A DNA stretch of 64,000 nt from Pseudoalteromonas aurantia 208 (GCF_014858725.1 NZ_AQGV01000011.1:282582-346581), one strand, 5' to 3'; counted from the first letter of the stretch, positions 28,589 through 38,069 are shown. The notes: a model not told the origin generated them from the letters alone. Numbers and translations are program-made.

Positions 28589-28706
28589 GCATTATTAGAG
28601 CTAGTTGTGTGTTAAGTGCGGGAGACAGAGGCATTTAATAAAGAGAGTGCACAGTTAACAAGCTGCTATTGAGACTTATTAACTGTGATAGCTTATTTTG
28701 CGAATA

Positions 28707-29015
28707 TTAAACAGTGAGCGGAGCGTGGTTAATATTTGAGAGCGGTTCATTAATGTCGAATATGACTCCTCGAATGTTTGTTATACCCATTTGTGTCAAT
28801 CGAGATGAATGCATGTCTAAGTACTGTTGTGCGTTAGAATGTGTATCAAATAAATAGACTCCGCCGCCCAATGATTGCTCGGCATTAAATGTCCAAATTT
28901 TCCAAATCACTCCTGGTTCAGCGTTAATCGAATTAGCAAGTTCTCGCATTTTTTCCTGCATGTCAGCATTATTTGATACGGGTAAAGTGAAGTCGACTTG
29001 TAGTAGTTTAGGCAT
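28707..29015 (-). CDS. ydhR: YdhR-family putative monooxygenase
   Basis: 102 aa, dimeric alpha/beta-barrel type. Start MPKLLQVDFTLPVSNNADM; the core has the PGVIWKIWTFNAEQSLGGGVYLF pattern split over two strands, typical of YdhR. The substrate is unknown; the E. coli homologue is proposed to oxidise aromatic compounds. ATG 29015 is preceded by GGAG. Divergent from a LysR regulator 140 bp away, which probably controls it. Confidence 0.8.
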   Translation of the reverse strand: MPKLLQVDFTLPVSNNADMQEKMRELANSINAEPGVIWKIWTFNAEQSLGGGVYLFDTHSNAQQYLDMHSSRLTQMGITNIRGVIFDINEPLSNINHAPLTV

Positions 29016-29155
29016 TTGAATGCTCCATTAATTGCGTGAATGAGATAACTTGCTGCCACATAAGTGCCTTTACAAGTTAGATGCGTTAATCTTAACTCAG
29101 TAAAATGAACCGTAAAGTTCATAATATTGCCATTAATTGTGAGTAAAATTGACAC

Positions 29156-30067
29156 ATGAGATTAAAAACAACGTTGGAGCAATGGAGCACATTAAGTACG
29201 ATTGATGAGTTCGGTAGTATTCAAAGTGCGGCGCAAGAAATGCATAAAAGCCACACAACATTAATTTACTCGATAAGAAAACTAGAAGCGCAGCTCGGTG
29301 TTGAACTGCTCGAGGTGGTCAATAAACGGGCCGTACTCACGGCGATGGGGAAAACACTGTTGCGCAGCGCTAAACCGATTTTAGATCAAGCTAAAGGGCT
29401 TGAAGACATCAGTATGGCATTGTCATTGGGCACTGAATCTGAAGTGGTTGTTTCAATCGATCATTTATGCGATAAAACGATTGTATATCAGGCGCTTAAA
29501 AAGTTTATGCAGCATAATGTCATGACGTCAGTGAAGCTTATTGAAACTTCTTTATCGAGCACGCATGAGGCCGTTGTTGAGCAACGTGCCGATATTGCGA
29601 TAATTACCTTACCAATAATAAATTTACCAGCCGAGTCGATTGGTGTCACTAGTATGATACCAGTGGTGGCTTCAACACACCCATTGGCTGGTCAAACAGA
29701 TTTAACAATGGAAGATCTGATCGCACATACGCAAATTGTGCTTCGAGATTTAGGTGTGAGTGAACAAGCAAGCTCGGTAAAGCAGAAAAATGTAGGATGG
29801 TTGAAATCGAAAAGGCGGGTCACGGTTGACAATTTTGAGCAAGCCATTACAGCGGTAAAGCATGGTTTAGGTTTTACTCGAATTCCGCAACATATGTTGA
29901 ATGACACTGTTGACTCTCATTTGACCCAGTTGCGTATACAAGGTGCTGGGTGTTATCAAGTACCACTGCATATTACGTTGCCGAAGGGGTTAAATAGTGG
30001 TCCAGCCGCACAAGCGTTATATGATTTAATTGTCACCTCACACGGTCAGGCTAGAGAGGGATTATAA
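29156..30067 (+). CDS. LysR-family transcriptional regulator
   Basis: 303 aa. N-terminal winged HTH (about 5-62; SIQSAAQEMHKSHTTLIYS is the recognition region and KLEAQLGVELLE the wing) and a C-terminal periplasmic-binding-like effector domain (about 90-295). Divergent from the ydhR-like gene, the classic arrangement for a LysR regulator and its target; the intergenic region 29016-29155 would hold the operator. Effector unknown. The start follows a weak ribosome binding site. Confidence 0.9.
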   Translation: MRLKTTLEQWSTLSTIDEFGSIQSAAQEMHKSHTTLIYSIRKLEAQLGVELLEVVNKRAVLTAMGKTLLRSAKPILDQAKGLEDISMALSLGTESEVVVSIDHLCDKTIVYQALKKFMQHNVMTSVKLIETSLSSTHEAVVEQRADIAIITLPIINLPAESIGVTSMIPVVASTHPLAGQTDLTMEDLIAHTQIVLRDLGVSEQASSVKQKNVGWLKSKRRVTVDNFEQAITAVKHGLGFTRIPQHMLNDTVDSHLTQLRIQGAGCYQVPLHITLPKGLNSGPAAQALYDLIVTSHGQAREGL

Positions 30068-30125
30068 TTTAGTGACCGAGTGTTTTCTGGCCTCTATGGG
30101 ATTGTACCGCGATTTAGTATGGCGT

Positions 30126-30150
30126 TAGGTTTGGAGGTACTCCAAACCTA
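30126..30150. terminator. Strong hairpin between convergent genes
   Basis: A perfect 11-bp stem (TAGGTTTGGAG / CTCCAAACCTA) with a 3-base loop between the LysR gene and the convergent gene at 30167. No T tract, so it may be an RNA-stabilising or weak bidirectional terminator. Confidence 0.5.
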
Positions 30151-30166
30151 CTCACAGTTAGGTAAG

Positions 30167-30829
30167 TTACTCTAACCCATCAGTGTCATAGTAAAGTTGT
30201 TTGAGTGTGCCACAGTTGACGAATTTGTAGATCAATTCGTTTGCCGCAGGCACTATTTTTGACGTCCTGAATTTTTGCAAGCATGCACCGGTTAAATCAA
30301 CATAGATCAAGTGGTTAAAACTGGGTTTGTTTTGAATTTTATGTACGTAAATACGCTCAGTGCCTTTGACGGTGATCATATCGTACTCTTGCCATTTTGA
30401 TGGCTCAGCTAAATCAGTTAGCTTACGAGAATAAAGGGGTTTGCTAAATACAATGGCTCTGTCTGAGTATACTAGGCTACCGCCTTTTTTATAGTGGCCT
30501 TCGTACACATCGGCTGTAATTGTGATTTCTTCCCCGCGCATCAGCCGCTCTATATTAAATGGCTTAGGTTTGATAGTAATTAAATCAGCATCTCGAACTA
30601 AATTTAAAAATGCCACATCTGGGTTGTCAATACGGTACACAATTTGTACATCATGCGGGGTCGTATAGGTTGGAAAGTTAGCTGCATAAATGCGTGAGCC
30701 GCGATTCATTAGCACCATTGCATGTTCTGCCTTATAGGCAGGATTCAGTGGAGGCAGTTGTTTTTTCTCTTCGGCTGCGTATGCATTGCTTAATATGATC
30801 ATACAGAGTGTCAGTAATAAAGTTCTCAT
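30167..30829 (-). CDS. Exported protein of unknown function
   Basis: 220 aa with a Sec signal peptide (MRTLLLTLCMIILSNAYA, cleavage near Ala19). The mature part is beta-rich and basic, with two Cys (near the C-terminus, GACLQKF and NCGTL) that could form a disulfide. A repeated pattern of aromatic and charged strands (HDVQIVYRIDNPDVAFLNL) suggests a periplasmic binding or adaptor domain. I do not recognise the family. It stands alone, with 114 bp to the next gene on the same strand. Confidence 0.75.
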   Translation of the reverse strand: MRTLLLTLCMIILSNAYAAEEKKQLPPLNPAYKAEHAMVLMNRGSRIYAANFPTYTTPHDVQIVYRIDNPDVAFLNLVRDADLITIKPKPFNIERLMRGEEITITADVYEGHYKKGGSLVYSDRAIVFSKPLYSRKLTDLAEPSKWQEYDMITVKGTERIYVHKIQNKPSFNHLIYVDLTGACLQKFRTSKIVPAANELIYKFVNCGTLKQLYYDTDGLE

Positions 30830-30943
30830 TGGTATCTCGATGAAAAGTGATAACTCTAGTATAGCGCGATGTCGTCGATAACCTAGTACGAGTTATAGAC
30901 AAAATCATCACTTTTTAGAAATGCATGCCTAACATTAATGTTG

Positions 30944-31483
30944 TCATTGGGAAGGTAGGTTTAACTCAACTTTTAATTTATTTGCCATGGCATTAAGGCC
31001 TGCAATTTTCTCGCGAGCGAACGTAAGCTGCTGCTCTGTAACCCCTTCATGTTTGCCTCGTTCAATCAGAGTTTCTAAGCGTTTTACTTTACTTTTTGTC
31101 GCTGTAATGTATGCCAATTTAAGTGCTTTTTCTTGATCATTGTGAAATTGCTGATAAGCATGATGATCGTTTAAGTCACCAGTATAGTCCGCGTTAGAAG
31201 GGGTCGCTTGAATGGGAGGAACGTATGGCTTAACACTTGGCTTCGCATTGCTTTGCATCGGGATGTTTTTGATATCAAGTGATGGTTGCTTGTTGGATAG
31301 GGGTTCAGCCGCCGCTCGAATACTGGGTACTTGCTGTTTAACCGCAGAGTCATGAATCAAAAGCTGCTCATTTGGGGTTACAGGTGGTGAGCTCTCCACT
31401 GGAGAGCTCGGTATAATAAGCACCATGAAATAGCCGAACATAAACAGTAACATAGTGATTAATACTAATTGGACATGTTTCAT
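30944..31483 (-). CDS. Membrane-anchored protein, third gene of a coupled operon
   Basis: 179 aa from ATG 31483, which overlaps the stop of the upstream gene (ATGA). A start nine codons earlier is possible but would lie inside the parvulin-like gene. A single N-terminal membrane segment (about 5-25, LVLITMLLFMFGYFMVLII), a Pro/Ser-rich periplasmic linker (about 26-100), then a charged helical region (about 105-175, KALKLAYITATKSKVKRLE). Family not recognised. Translational coupling implies a shared role with the next two genes. Confidence 0.75.
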   Translation of the reverse strand: MKHVQLVLITMLLFMFGYFMVLIIPSSPVESSPPVTPNEQLLIHDSAVKQQVPSIRAAAEPLSNKQPSLDIKNIPMQSNAKPSVKPYVPPIQATPSNADYTGDLNDHHAYQQFHNDQEKALKLAYITATKSKVKRLETLIERGKHEGVTEQQLTFAREKIAGLNAMANKLKVELNLPSQ

Positions 31484-32667
31484 ATTGATGACTTCGTTGC
31501 TTTTAGCCAAGCTTGCTTTTTTTGTTGGTAGCGTTGTTGGGCCATGTTTTCAATGAGTGCAAGAGTCGCTTGGTAGCGCACTGTCTCAGACTCTTTAGGA
31601 TAGTAATCGAAGTTGACTTGGTGCGTTTGTGCAATTAACCATTTGCCTTTAGGGCTTCGTATTGGATTTGTTAGCTGTGCTTTTTTTAAATTAAACACCA
31701 CTTGATGTACCCATTGCGTAGCGTTGTGCCTGGCTAATTTTCCTTGCGTGTCAGCAAACAGGTTTTGCTTATTATGCTGCAATAGGGCGTTTTTGAAGCC
31801 GAGTTTTTTCACATCAGTATTGAAGTTTTTTGCTTTATTTTGTGATTCAAACAAAACGGCGCTGGCAATCACATTGCTCTTATGTTTAAAGTCGGCTTTA
31901 TGTTTTAAATAGAAATTCGCAATATGTTTATTGGTAATTTGAGATTTAAGCGTGTCTACATACTCGCTGCGTTCGCCGTGCATTTGAGATTGTACGCCAA
32001 AGTAACTTAGCATTGGAGAGCGAATGAGTTCAGCCGTAGCAATCTTATTGAGGTTGGCCAATGAAATGTTGGCTTGTTTAAGGCGCTTTGCAAGATATTT
32101 CACCTTGTAATGATAGTCGCGGTGCTGAGTAATGAGTTTTTGAAATAACGCATAATCACCTTGATGTAGCTTGTAGCGGTTTTGCATTGACTGTTCTAGC
32201 ATTAAGTCTGCAAGCGTAAGTTGCGCGCCAACTAAAAAAGATAAATCGACGGTTATGAGTTGCTGTAATTGAGCGTGAGTATAGTGGTTATTGTTTGGGT
32301 AGTTCGGTAAATCTTGGTTTAATTGCTGAGTGCTATACCTTGACCAATCGGGCGCTGGTGGTGTTGGAAGTACTGCGCTTGGCACCGCATTTTGCAACAA
32401 AGTCATCACATAGCGACGCACATGAAACTCGGTGCTAAATCCAACATCAGCTTGGCGTTGTAATAAATGGGGTTGGTGTTGTTTTACTTGTGACAATAGA
32501 AATAGGTTTTCATTCAGCCGATTACGTGTATCTTCGTTATCAAAGTTGGGTTGGTGCTGTTGGTATATAGCATGCATTAAGGTGATTTCAGCTTGACTGA
32601 AAGTCTGTTTTTTTGCGAACGTTGGTAAGCTTAGAAAGCTTACCAACACAATAATGAACCACGGCAT
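31480..32667 (-). CDS. Exported parvulin-like (PpiC/SurA-type) protein
   Basis: 395 aa with a signal peptide (MPWFIIVLVSFLSLPTFA). The helical middle resembles a SurA-type N-terminal chaperone domain; the C-terminal half (about 250-350) fits a parvulin rotamase-like fold (HKSNVIASAVLFESQNKAK, then KLARHNATQWVHQVVFNL), but the match is weak. Predicted periplasmic folding factor, possibly specific to the phospholipase-like protein encoded immediately upstream. Its start overlaps that gene's stop by one base (TAATG). Confidence 0.65.
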   Translation of the reverse strand: MPWFIIVLVSFLSLPTFAKKQTFSQAEITLMHAIYQQHQPNFDNEDTRNRLNENLFLLSQVKQHQPHLLQRQADVGFSTEFHVRRYVMTLLQNAVPSAVLPTPPAPDWSRYSTQQLNQDLPNYPNNNHYTHAQLQQLITVDLSFLVGAQLTLADLMLEQSMQNRYKLHQGDYALFQKLITQHRDYHYKVKYLAKRLKQANISLANLNKIATAELIRSPMLSYFGVQSQMHGERSEYVDTLKSQITNKHIANFYLKHKADFKHKSNVIASAVLFESQNKAKNFNTDVKKLGFKNALLQHNKQNLFADTQGKLARHNATQWVHQVVFNLKKAQLTNPIRSPKGKWLIAQTHQVNFDYYPKESETVRYQATLALIENMAQQRYQQKKQAWLKATKSSI

Positions 32668-33677
32668 TAGCGGGCAACCATGGCGTGATTAAGTAAGTGT
32701 ACCACCATGGCAATAGCGTGCGGAATAACTTGCTTTGCTGTTGTTAAGCGGTCGTAATGATCTTGGGAGTTTAAAACAATACCGCCTTGTGCATATGAAT
32801 AAGCGCCCCCTTGTGTTAGTAATGGGCGAATATCTTGGCTTGTTATTGGAACCGCAGTGAAGTCTGCCATTGCATTGTGAACAAGCTGCATGTTGTTTAA
32901 ATCTTCTTGATCATAGTAGTCTTTAACCCATGACTCCCAACTTGAATGGTTTAATGCTGACGTTGTCCAAGTGTGATGAGGCTGTAGTAAGTCAGTGGTG
33001 TGAAAAACGAAACCAAGCAGTTGTGGTTGGCCACTTTGCAGGTAACTTTGGTACCAGTATTGACCAAGGTTATCAATTGGCTGAAAAGGCATTTCTTCAA
33101 AATCGTCGTACATAGCATAGCTAGAGTGGCTATCTATACGGTAATTGGCTTCTGTCACCCCATACGTATTGTATTGCGTATCATCCGCTCTAAACCAACC
33201 CGTTTCGCCACCCGCGCCATCATCAAGGTAATCACCTTTTAACCAAGTCGCAGCGAGGCTATCAATGTTGCCCCACACCGTTAGTTTTTCATAGTTATAG
33301 CCACCAAAATCGTTGCCATGGGCATCTGCACCTTGAGTGTGATTTTGAAAGTGCCAATAGCTGGTGTATTTCACAATACTTTTTGCCGCGCCCCATACCG
33401 GTGCTTGTACGCAGTCACCGGTGATCGCGCCGCAAAAAAAAGTGTCTTCAAAATCGTCAACATCATAGGCGGCTTGCCCAAGTAAATCAGCTAAAGCATT
33501 TACAGTTAAGTTATTTTTTTCAGCATATTGTTGAAGTCGACTATATTGTGTCGTCGTTGGGTTTTGTGCCATATAATTGATAGCATCAATAACAATGCGT
33601 TTATGGGTTTCTTGGCTGAATGCTTGTACATTCATAGTCATCATTGTGAGAGCACAAAATAGTAGCGCTTTTTTCAT
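32667..33677 (-). CDS. Exported phospholipase C/P1 nuclease-like protein
   Basis: 336 aa with a signal peptide (about 1-19) and mature start near FSQETHKRIV. The pattern of histidines and acids (THKRIVIDA at the mature N-terminus, WHFQNH, GFVFHTTDLLQPHHTW, and a C-terminal HLLNHAM) matches the all-helical zinc-dependent phospholipase C/P1 nuclease fold. Two Cys (FFCGAITGDC) may form a disulfide. First gene of the three-gene operon. Substrate unknown; a phosphodiester lipid or nucleotide is inferred. Confidence 0.7.
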   Translation of the reverse strand: MKKALLFCALTMMTMNVQAFSQETHKRIVIDAINYMAQNPTTTQYSRLQQYAEKNNLTVNALADLLGQAAYDVDDFEDTFFCGAITGDCVQAPVWGAAKSIVKYTSYWHFQNHTQGADAHGNDFGGYNYEKLTVWGNIDSLAATWLKGDYLDDGAGGETGWFRADDTQYNTYGVTEANYRIDSHSSYAMYDDFEEMPFQPIDNLGQYWYQSYLQSGQPQLLGFVFHTTDLLQPHHTWTTSALNHSSWESWVKDYYDQEDLNNMQLVHNAMADFTAVPITSQDIRPLLTQGGAYSYAQGGIVLNSQDHYDRLTTAKQVIPHAIAMVVHLLNHAMVAR

Positions 33678-33863
33678 ACGTTCCTCGTTGAAGTAATTAC
33701 TCTATTACGAACGACGTATTTAACGATGCTATTGTGACAATTTAATTAATAAAAGGTTAATTTTAAAATGTAGTCTAATGTGAAAAGTTGTTATTGTTGA
33801 TGTTGTTTTGCTCAGGTATGATCAGGGATGAATTTTAGGCACAATCCAGTGTAACCAAGGACT

Positions 33864-34679
33864 ATGAAAAAAATAATAATATTTATCATATTACTTTGTG
33901 CATCTTTTTACTCTCAAGCAGAACTTGATGAGTACGATGACGATGAGTTTTTATGGCAATTAAGCCTCGGTGGCTTTTGGGTTGATTTAGCCCTTCCTGA
34001 GTTAAAAGGCGCAGAGTCGAATTTTGATAGTTTGACGATGTTAGTTGATGCGAAAATCCAATATAAACGCTTTTACTTAAACTCGCACTCTGGTGATTTT
34101 TTTGGTGGCTCAGATATAGGATATCAATTAATCATTGAGGATGACTGGGGCGTAGACGTTATTTATGGTAACTATCAAATACCCTTTTCAAACGAAGGGT
34201 ATTTTGATAGCGAAACATATATTCCCGAGCTTGAAGGGATCAAAGAGCGTAAGCGAGACCAATCCATTGGCTTTTCATACTATCGCACTATAGGAGAGTA
34301 TCAAGCGGTTGCGGAACTTGTGTACGACACGCTCGGTGATAGTAATGGCTGGGTGTTACACTTTGAAGCAACACGCAATTTCGAGTTGAGAAACTGGGAC
34401 GTTTGGCTTAATTTTGGTGCAAATTACTATTCTGCAAATTTCATTGATTATTTTTATGGTGTTGATGCTGATGAAGCCAGATCTTCTCGGCCAATCTATG
34501 AAATGGGACATGCCGTATCAGTGTTCACTCAGGTACAAGCAAATTACCCCATAGCGGAAGATTGGGTATTTAGTGCTGGGGCATCAGTCTTAGTTGGGGC
34601 AAGCAATACGCGTAAAAGCCCTTTGATTAACTCTCGGCACGCACGTGCAGTATTTGCCGGAGTGAAATATGTATTTTAA
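33864..34679 (+). CDS. MipA/OmpV-family outer membrane protein
   Basis: 271 aa, signal peptide (MKKIIIFIILLCASFYSQA), acidic N-terminus and repeated amphipathic strands ending in the aromatic ARAVFAGVKYVF, the typical C-terminal signature of outer membrane beta-barrels. Good AAGGA ribosome binding site. It overlaps the next gene by 11 bp. MipA/OmpV proteins are linked to scaffolding of murein enzymes or to osmotic or drug response. Confidence 0.82.
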   Translation: MKKIIIFIILLCASFYSQAELDEYDDDEFLWQLSLGGFWVDLALPELKGAESNFDSLTMLVDAKIQYKRFYLNSHSGDFFGGSDIGYQLIIEDDWGVDVIYGNYQIPFSNEGYFDSETYIPELEGIKERKRDQSIGFSYYRTIGEYQAVAELVYDTLGDSNGWVLHFEATRNFELRNWDVWLNFGANYYSANFIDYFYGVDADEARSSRPIYEMGHAVSVFTQVQANYPIAEDWVFSAGASVLVGASNTRKSPLINSRHARAVFAGVKYVF

Positions 34680-35073
34680 ATTGGTCTCGGTAAATGCCTT
34701 AACGTTAATTGCAGGAATGAGTGTTCATCAACCTGTATTGGCAAATGGCGAAGGAGCAACAGAGATCTTACATGCAGCACCCAGTAAGTGTGTTGCATTA
34801 AATGAAGGCCGAACTTGCTACGCGGATGTGAAATTTTCTATTAATACGCCAGTTGTCGGTGATTATTGCATACGAGAAAGTACTTCGAAGAAGATTTTAC
34901 AATGTTGGGCACAGTCCCAGTCGTTCGAGTTTGTATTAGGTTTTGGTTCTGCCGAAAGTATGAGCTATGAGTTGATCTCAAAGTCACAGCGAGATGTACT
35001 TGCAGTGACCACGATTGAAGTGAATTGGGTCCATAAGATCCGAACTAAAAAACGCCGTTGGCGATTATTCTAA
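34669..35073 (+). CDS. DUF3019-like periplasmic protein
   Basis: 134 aa. Signal peptide (about 1-25, ending in VLANGEG), then a short Ig-like beta domain with Cys residues near CVALNEGRTCYADVKF and YCIRES. Ends with basic KTKKRRWRLF-like residues. The pairing with MipA/OmpV is known for DUF3019 proteins, often beside a two-component system; none is encoded next to it here. Confidence 0.75.
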   Translation: MYFKLVSVNALTLIAGMSVHQPVLANGEGATEILHAAPSKCVALNEGRTCYADVKFSINTPVVGDYCIRESTSKKILQCWAQSQSFEFVLGFGSAESMSYELISKSQRDVLAVTTIEVNWVHKIRTKKRRWRLF

Positions 35074-35080
35074 GCTGCAA

Positions 35081-36631
35081 TTATAGCGAGCTGATATTGT
35101 CTAGGTAATATTGCGCTCGCGTTAGTGTATGCTGCTTTGTAATTTCATCTTGTTTGTCCCAATTTCGATAGACCATGCCAATACGTGGGTTAGTGGCAAA
35201 CCGTGCCCGATGTGTGATCATAAAGTGCCAATACAAGCTATTTAATGGACACGCGGTCTCAGTGGTTTTTTCTTTCACATTGTAGTGACAGTCGCCACAG
35301 TAATCACTCATTTTATTGACATAATTACCACTGGCAGCATAAGGTTTTGTGGCGACAATACCATTGTCGGCAAATTGCGTCATCCCACGAGTATTTGGCA
35401 TTTCAACCCACTCAATGGCGTCTATATAAATACCTAGGTACCAGTTATCGACCTGATCAGGGTGAATACCGGTGAGTAAACAAAAGTTACCTGTGATCAT
35501 CAATCGTTGAATATGGTGTGCATAGGCGTACTCTAAACTTTGCGTGATTGCATGTTGTAAGCAGCGCATCTTTGTTTGACCAGTCCAAAACTGGGGGGGT
35601 AAATCGCGCTTCGCATTTAAAGTGTTATAGGTTCTATAGTCTGGCATGTTAACCCAATATACCGCGCGTATATATTCTCTCCATCCCAATATTTGTCTCA
35701 CAAATCCCTCTATTTGTGCAATGCTAATGGTACTAGGGTGATTCTTATAGGCCGCCACTGCGCTACGAATGACCTCAGAGGGAGACAGAATTTTGGTATT
35801 TAAGGCGAATGATAGCCGACTATGATACAGGCTCCATTTATGCGCACTATTGGCGGTCATCGTGTCTTGAAACTTTCCGAAATTAGGCAGTAAATAGCGA
35901 CAAAAGTAATGCAGTAATTGGTGTGCTTCAGCTCTGCTGGTAGGCCAAATAAACGGGTGTTGAAGTTGCCCCAAAGTGGCTATTTTATGTTTTTTTATAC
36001 GTTGCACAATATCCCTGATATCGTAATCAAACAACAGTGGTGCAGGGATATCAGTGAGATCGGCCTTTTTGAGTTTTTTCCTATTTTCATTGTCAAAGTT
36101 CCATTTTCCGCCTTCAGGGAAATCACCGTTCATTAAAATATTAAAGCGCTTGCGCATTTTGCGGTAGAAGTGCTCCATGGTGATGTGTTTATTTTTGGTG
36201 AAGTATGTCGAGATTTCTTCAAACGGGAGAAAAAAGTGTTCACTCTCAATACAATGTACCCTTGTGTGCATTAGCACCATGTCAGCCAGCTGTATCGCAA
36301 GGCGATACTCATCTGGTCTTTGGTATTCAAAGCAATCACATTGATATTCGTGGCATAAGCGCTGAATTAGTTCTGGTAAGCTCTTGTCATTACTTGTGTC
36401 ATCAAGTGTTAAATAAACCACGTTGAAATTGGCTTGCTTTAGCGCCATTGCAAAGCGCCTCATTGCAGCGAAAAAACCACATATTTTTTGTATGTGATGC
36501 GTGGTGTAATGGGCTTCTTGATGCAATTCGGCGATCACGTAAGTCACATTAACATCGTTAGTTTTAAACCAGTGGTGTCCAGCATCAAGCTGATCACCAA
36601 GTATTAGGCGTAATGTTCGCGCTTTTTGCAT
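35081..36631 (-). CDS. Fe-S bacterial cryptochrome/(6-4)-type photolyase
   Basis: 516 aa from ATG 36631, preferred over a GTG three codons earlier because it follows the stop of the upstream gene by 2 bp. Class of prokaryotic (6-4) photolyase-like proteins binding FAD and one [4Fe-4S] cluster; the C-terminal Cys cluster YCGDCHYNVKEKT, then ACPLNSLYW supplies ligands. The N-terminus has RLILGDQLDAGH, typical of this family. Likely repairs UV lesions or senses light. Second gene of a two-gene unit with cry-DASH. Confidence 0.88.
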   Translation of the reverse strand: MQKARTLRLILGDQLDAGHHWFKTNDVNVTYVIAELHQEAHYTTHHIQKICGFFAAMRRFAMALKQANFNVVYLTLDDTSNDKSLPELIQRLCHEYQCDCFEYQRPDEYRLAIQLADMVLMHTRVHCIESEHFFLPFEEISTYFTKNKHITMEHFYRKMRKRFNILMNGDFPEGGKWNFDNENRKKLKKADLTDIPAPLLFDYDIRDIVQRIKKHKIATLGQLQHPFIWPTSRAEAHQLLHYFCRYLLPNFGKFQDTMTANSAHKWSLYHSRLSFALNTKILSPSEVIRSAVAAYKNHPSTISIAQIEGFVRQILGWREYIRAVYWVNMPDYRTYNTLNAKRDLPPQFWTGQTKMRCLQHAITQSLEYAYAHHIQRLMITGNFCLLTGIHPDQVDNWYLGIYIDAIEWVEMPNTRGMTQFADNGIVATKPYAASGNYVNKMSDYCGDCHYNVKEKTTETACPLNSLYWHFMITHRARFATNPRIGMVYRNWDKQDEITKQHTLTRAQYYLDNISSL

Positions 36632-36633
36632 TA

Positions 36634-37983
36634 TTAGCACTCCACTTTACAGTGGCATGGCCACCCAGTTATATCGTTGCAGTCACTCTGCCCGTTTGGA
36701 TTTGACGTTGCCGATGGAGGCGACCAAGTTTGTGTATATTCACCACTGGGGTCATACAGCTTTGCTTGTTTTTCGATGTTGAAATGGCGACCTCCTTTTA
36801 CGTCTGCACCGACCCCAGCAATATATTGCCAATTGCCCCAGTTACTTGCTACATCGTAATCTATTAGACATTGCTCAAAATAAGCAGCGCCATAACGCCA
36901 ATCTAACTGCATTTCATTAATGAGGTAACTTGCCACGATTTGCCTTCCTCTATTTGAGAGCCAGCCGGTTACGTTTAACTCATTCATAAGTGCATTGATA
37001 AAGGGGGAGGGGGTATTGGCATTACACCATGCGGCAAACCGCTGAGCATAAAAGCTGGTAAGAGGTGTAGTCTGAGACACTCCTGAAAATCGAAATAGGG
37101 CCGCTTGATGTTGGGCGCTGTACCATCGAAAATATTCGCGCCACAGTAATTCAAAGTAAATCCAATATGTTGACTCGTTATGACCATTGAGTGCTTCGTA
37201 TTGTCTGAGCGCATGCAGAATCTGATGTGGGCCGATAGCACCGTGCGATAAATAGGGTGAGAAGCGTGTAGAAAAGTCATCACCTTGCAGTGCATTACGG
37301 GTGAGTTTATAGCTTGATGCAGATGAGGAGTCAAAGTAGCGCGCTAGGTGGCGCTGTGCATTACTTTCACCGCCGCAGTAATAAGGGTTATTCCCGTTGG
37401 ATATAATTTCGGGAAGTGAAAAATACAGCGCAACTGGGGCTGGTGGTAAATGATGCACTAAAGTGGGCTTTTGGGCTTGCAATGTTGTTATAAACGCCTC
37501 TTTTTCAATTTGCTTTCTAAACCCTGAAAATGTTTTTGGTAGCTCTGCTAGGCTAAACGGAAGCTGTATTTCATCAAGAAGATGACTGGTATTGTCTGAC
37601 AGAAACTCCACCTTGGTAAACGTTGCCTGTAATTTTTTCCACACTTTTGTCTCGTTGTATCCTGAGTGAATAGCTTGGCCTACGTGTGTAATACCGTATC
37701 GTTGGATGTAATCATGAGTAATGGTATACCTGTCACCAAATTCGACTTGTAATGTTTGGCCATGTTGTGCGAGTGTACCTTGTAGGTCATGTAAGGTACT
37801 TTTTAAAAAACCCAGTTGTGCTTGGGTGGGCGGTACTTGCGCAAAGTGTTTTGAAAAATGGTTTTGGGTAGGTAAACAAAATAAACAAACCAGTGCATCA
37901 ACTGTGGTTGACAGTGCCAGCAAAGCTTTATTGTCTTGTACACGGCAGTCTTGATTAAATAGGTAAAGGCCAATTCGTTTCAT
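36634..37983 (-). CDS. DASH-type cryptochrome
   Basis: 449 aa. N-terminal Rossmann-like DNA photolyase domain (start MKRIGLYLFNQDCRVQDN), an FAD-binding helical domain with SSYKLTRNALQGDDFSTRF, the WREYFRW segment, GWLSNRGRQIVASYL and LDWRYGAAYFEQCLIDYDV-type sequence diagnostic of cry-DASH. Probably a single-stranded CPD photolyase with antenna folate. Upstream of and apparently cotranscribed with the Fe-S photolyase. Confidence 0.92.
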   Translation of the reverse strand: MKRIGLYLFNQDCRVQDNKALLALSTTVDALVCLFCLPTQNHFSKHFAQVPPTQAQLGFLKSTLHDLQGTLAQHGQTLQVEFGDRYTITHDYIQRYGITHVGQAIHSGYNETKVWKKLQATFTKVEFLSDNTSHLLDEIQLPFSLAELPKTFSGFRKQIEKEAFITTLQAQKPTLVHHLPPAPVALYFSLPEIISNGNNPYYCGGESNAQRHLARYFDSSSASSYKLTRNALQGDDFSTRFSPYLSHGAIGPHQILHALRQYEALNGHNESTYWIYFELLWREYFRWYSAQHQAALFRFSGVSQTTPLTSFYAQRFAAWCNANTPSPFINALMNELNVTGWLSNRGRQIVASYLINEMQLDWRYGAAYFEQCLIDYDVASNWGNWQYIAGVGADVKGGRHFNIEKQAKLYDPSGEYTQTWSPPSATSNPNGQSDCNDITGWPCHCKVEC

Positions 37984-38029
37984 AATAAAATGTTCGCTAT
38001 TTCTTTATTAGTTATACGAACAGAAATGA

Positions 38030-38050
38030 AAAAAGCCCACATGGGCTTTT
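38030..38050 (-). terminator. Terminator after the lipoprotein gene
   Basis: Perfect stem AAAAGCCCA / TGGGCTTTT around CA; on the minus strand a T6 run follows. It lies 20 bp after the stop of the gene at 38070. Confidence 0.8.
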
Positions 38051-38069
38051 AAATGAACTAAAAATTAGG

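Noticed and set aside
8880..28600. Transposase or phage genes explaining island mobility
   Set aside because: No transposase, recombinase, terminal inverted repeats or tRNA-adjacent direct repeats could be found; only the truncated XRE gene hints at mobile DNA.
28358..28615. Open frame of 85 codons right of immunity gene 6
   Set aside because: It is made almost wholly of two palindromic repeat copies and reads the same peptide (CHSEFISE) twice; no ribosome binding site.
28650..28687. CACAGTTAA/TTAACTGTG inverted repeat as a terminator
   Set aside because: 20-base loop and no T run; noted only as part of the island edge.
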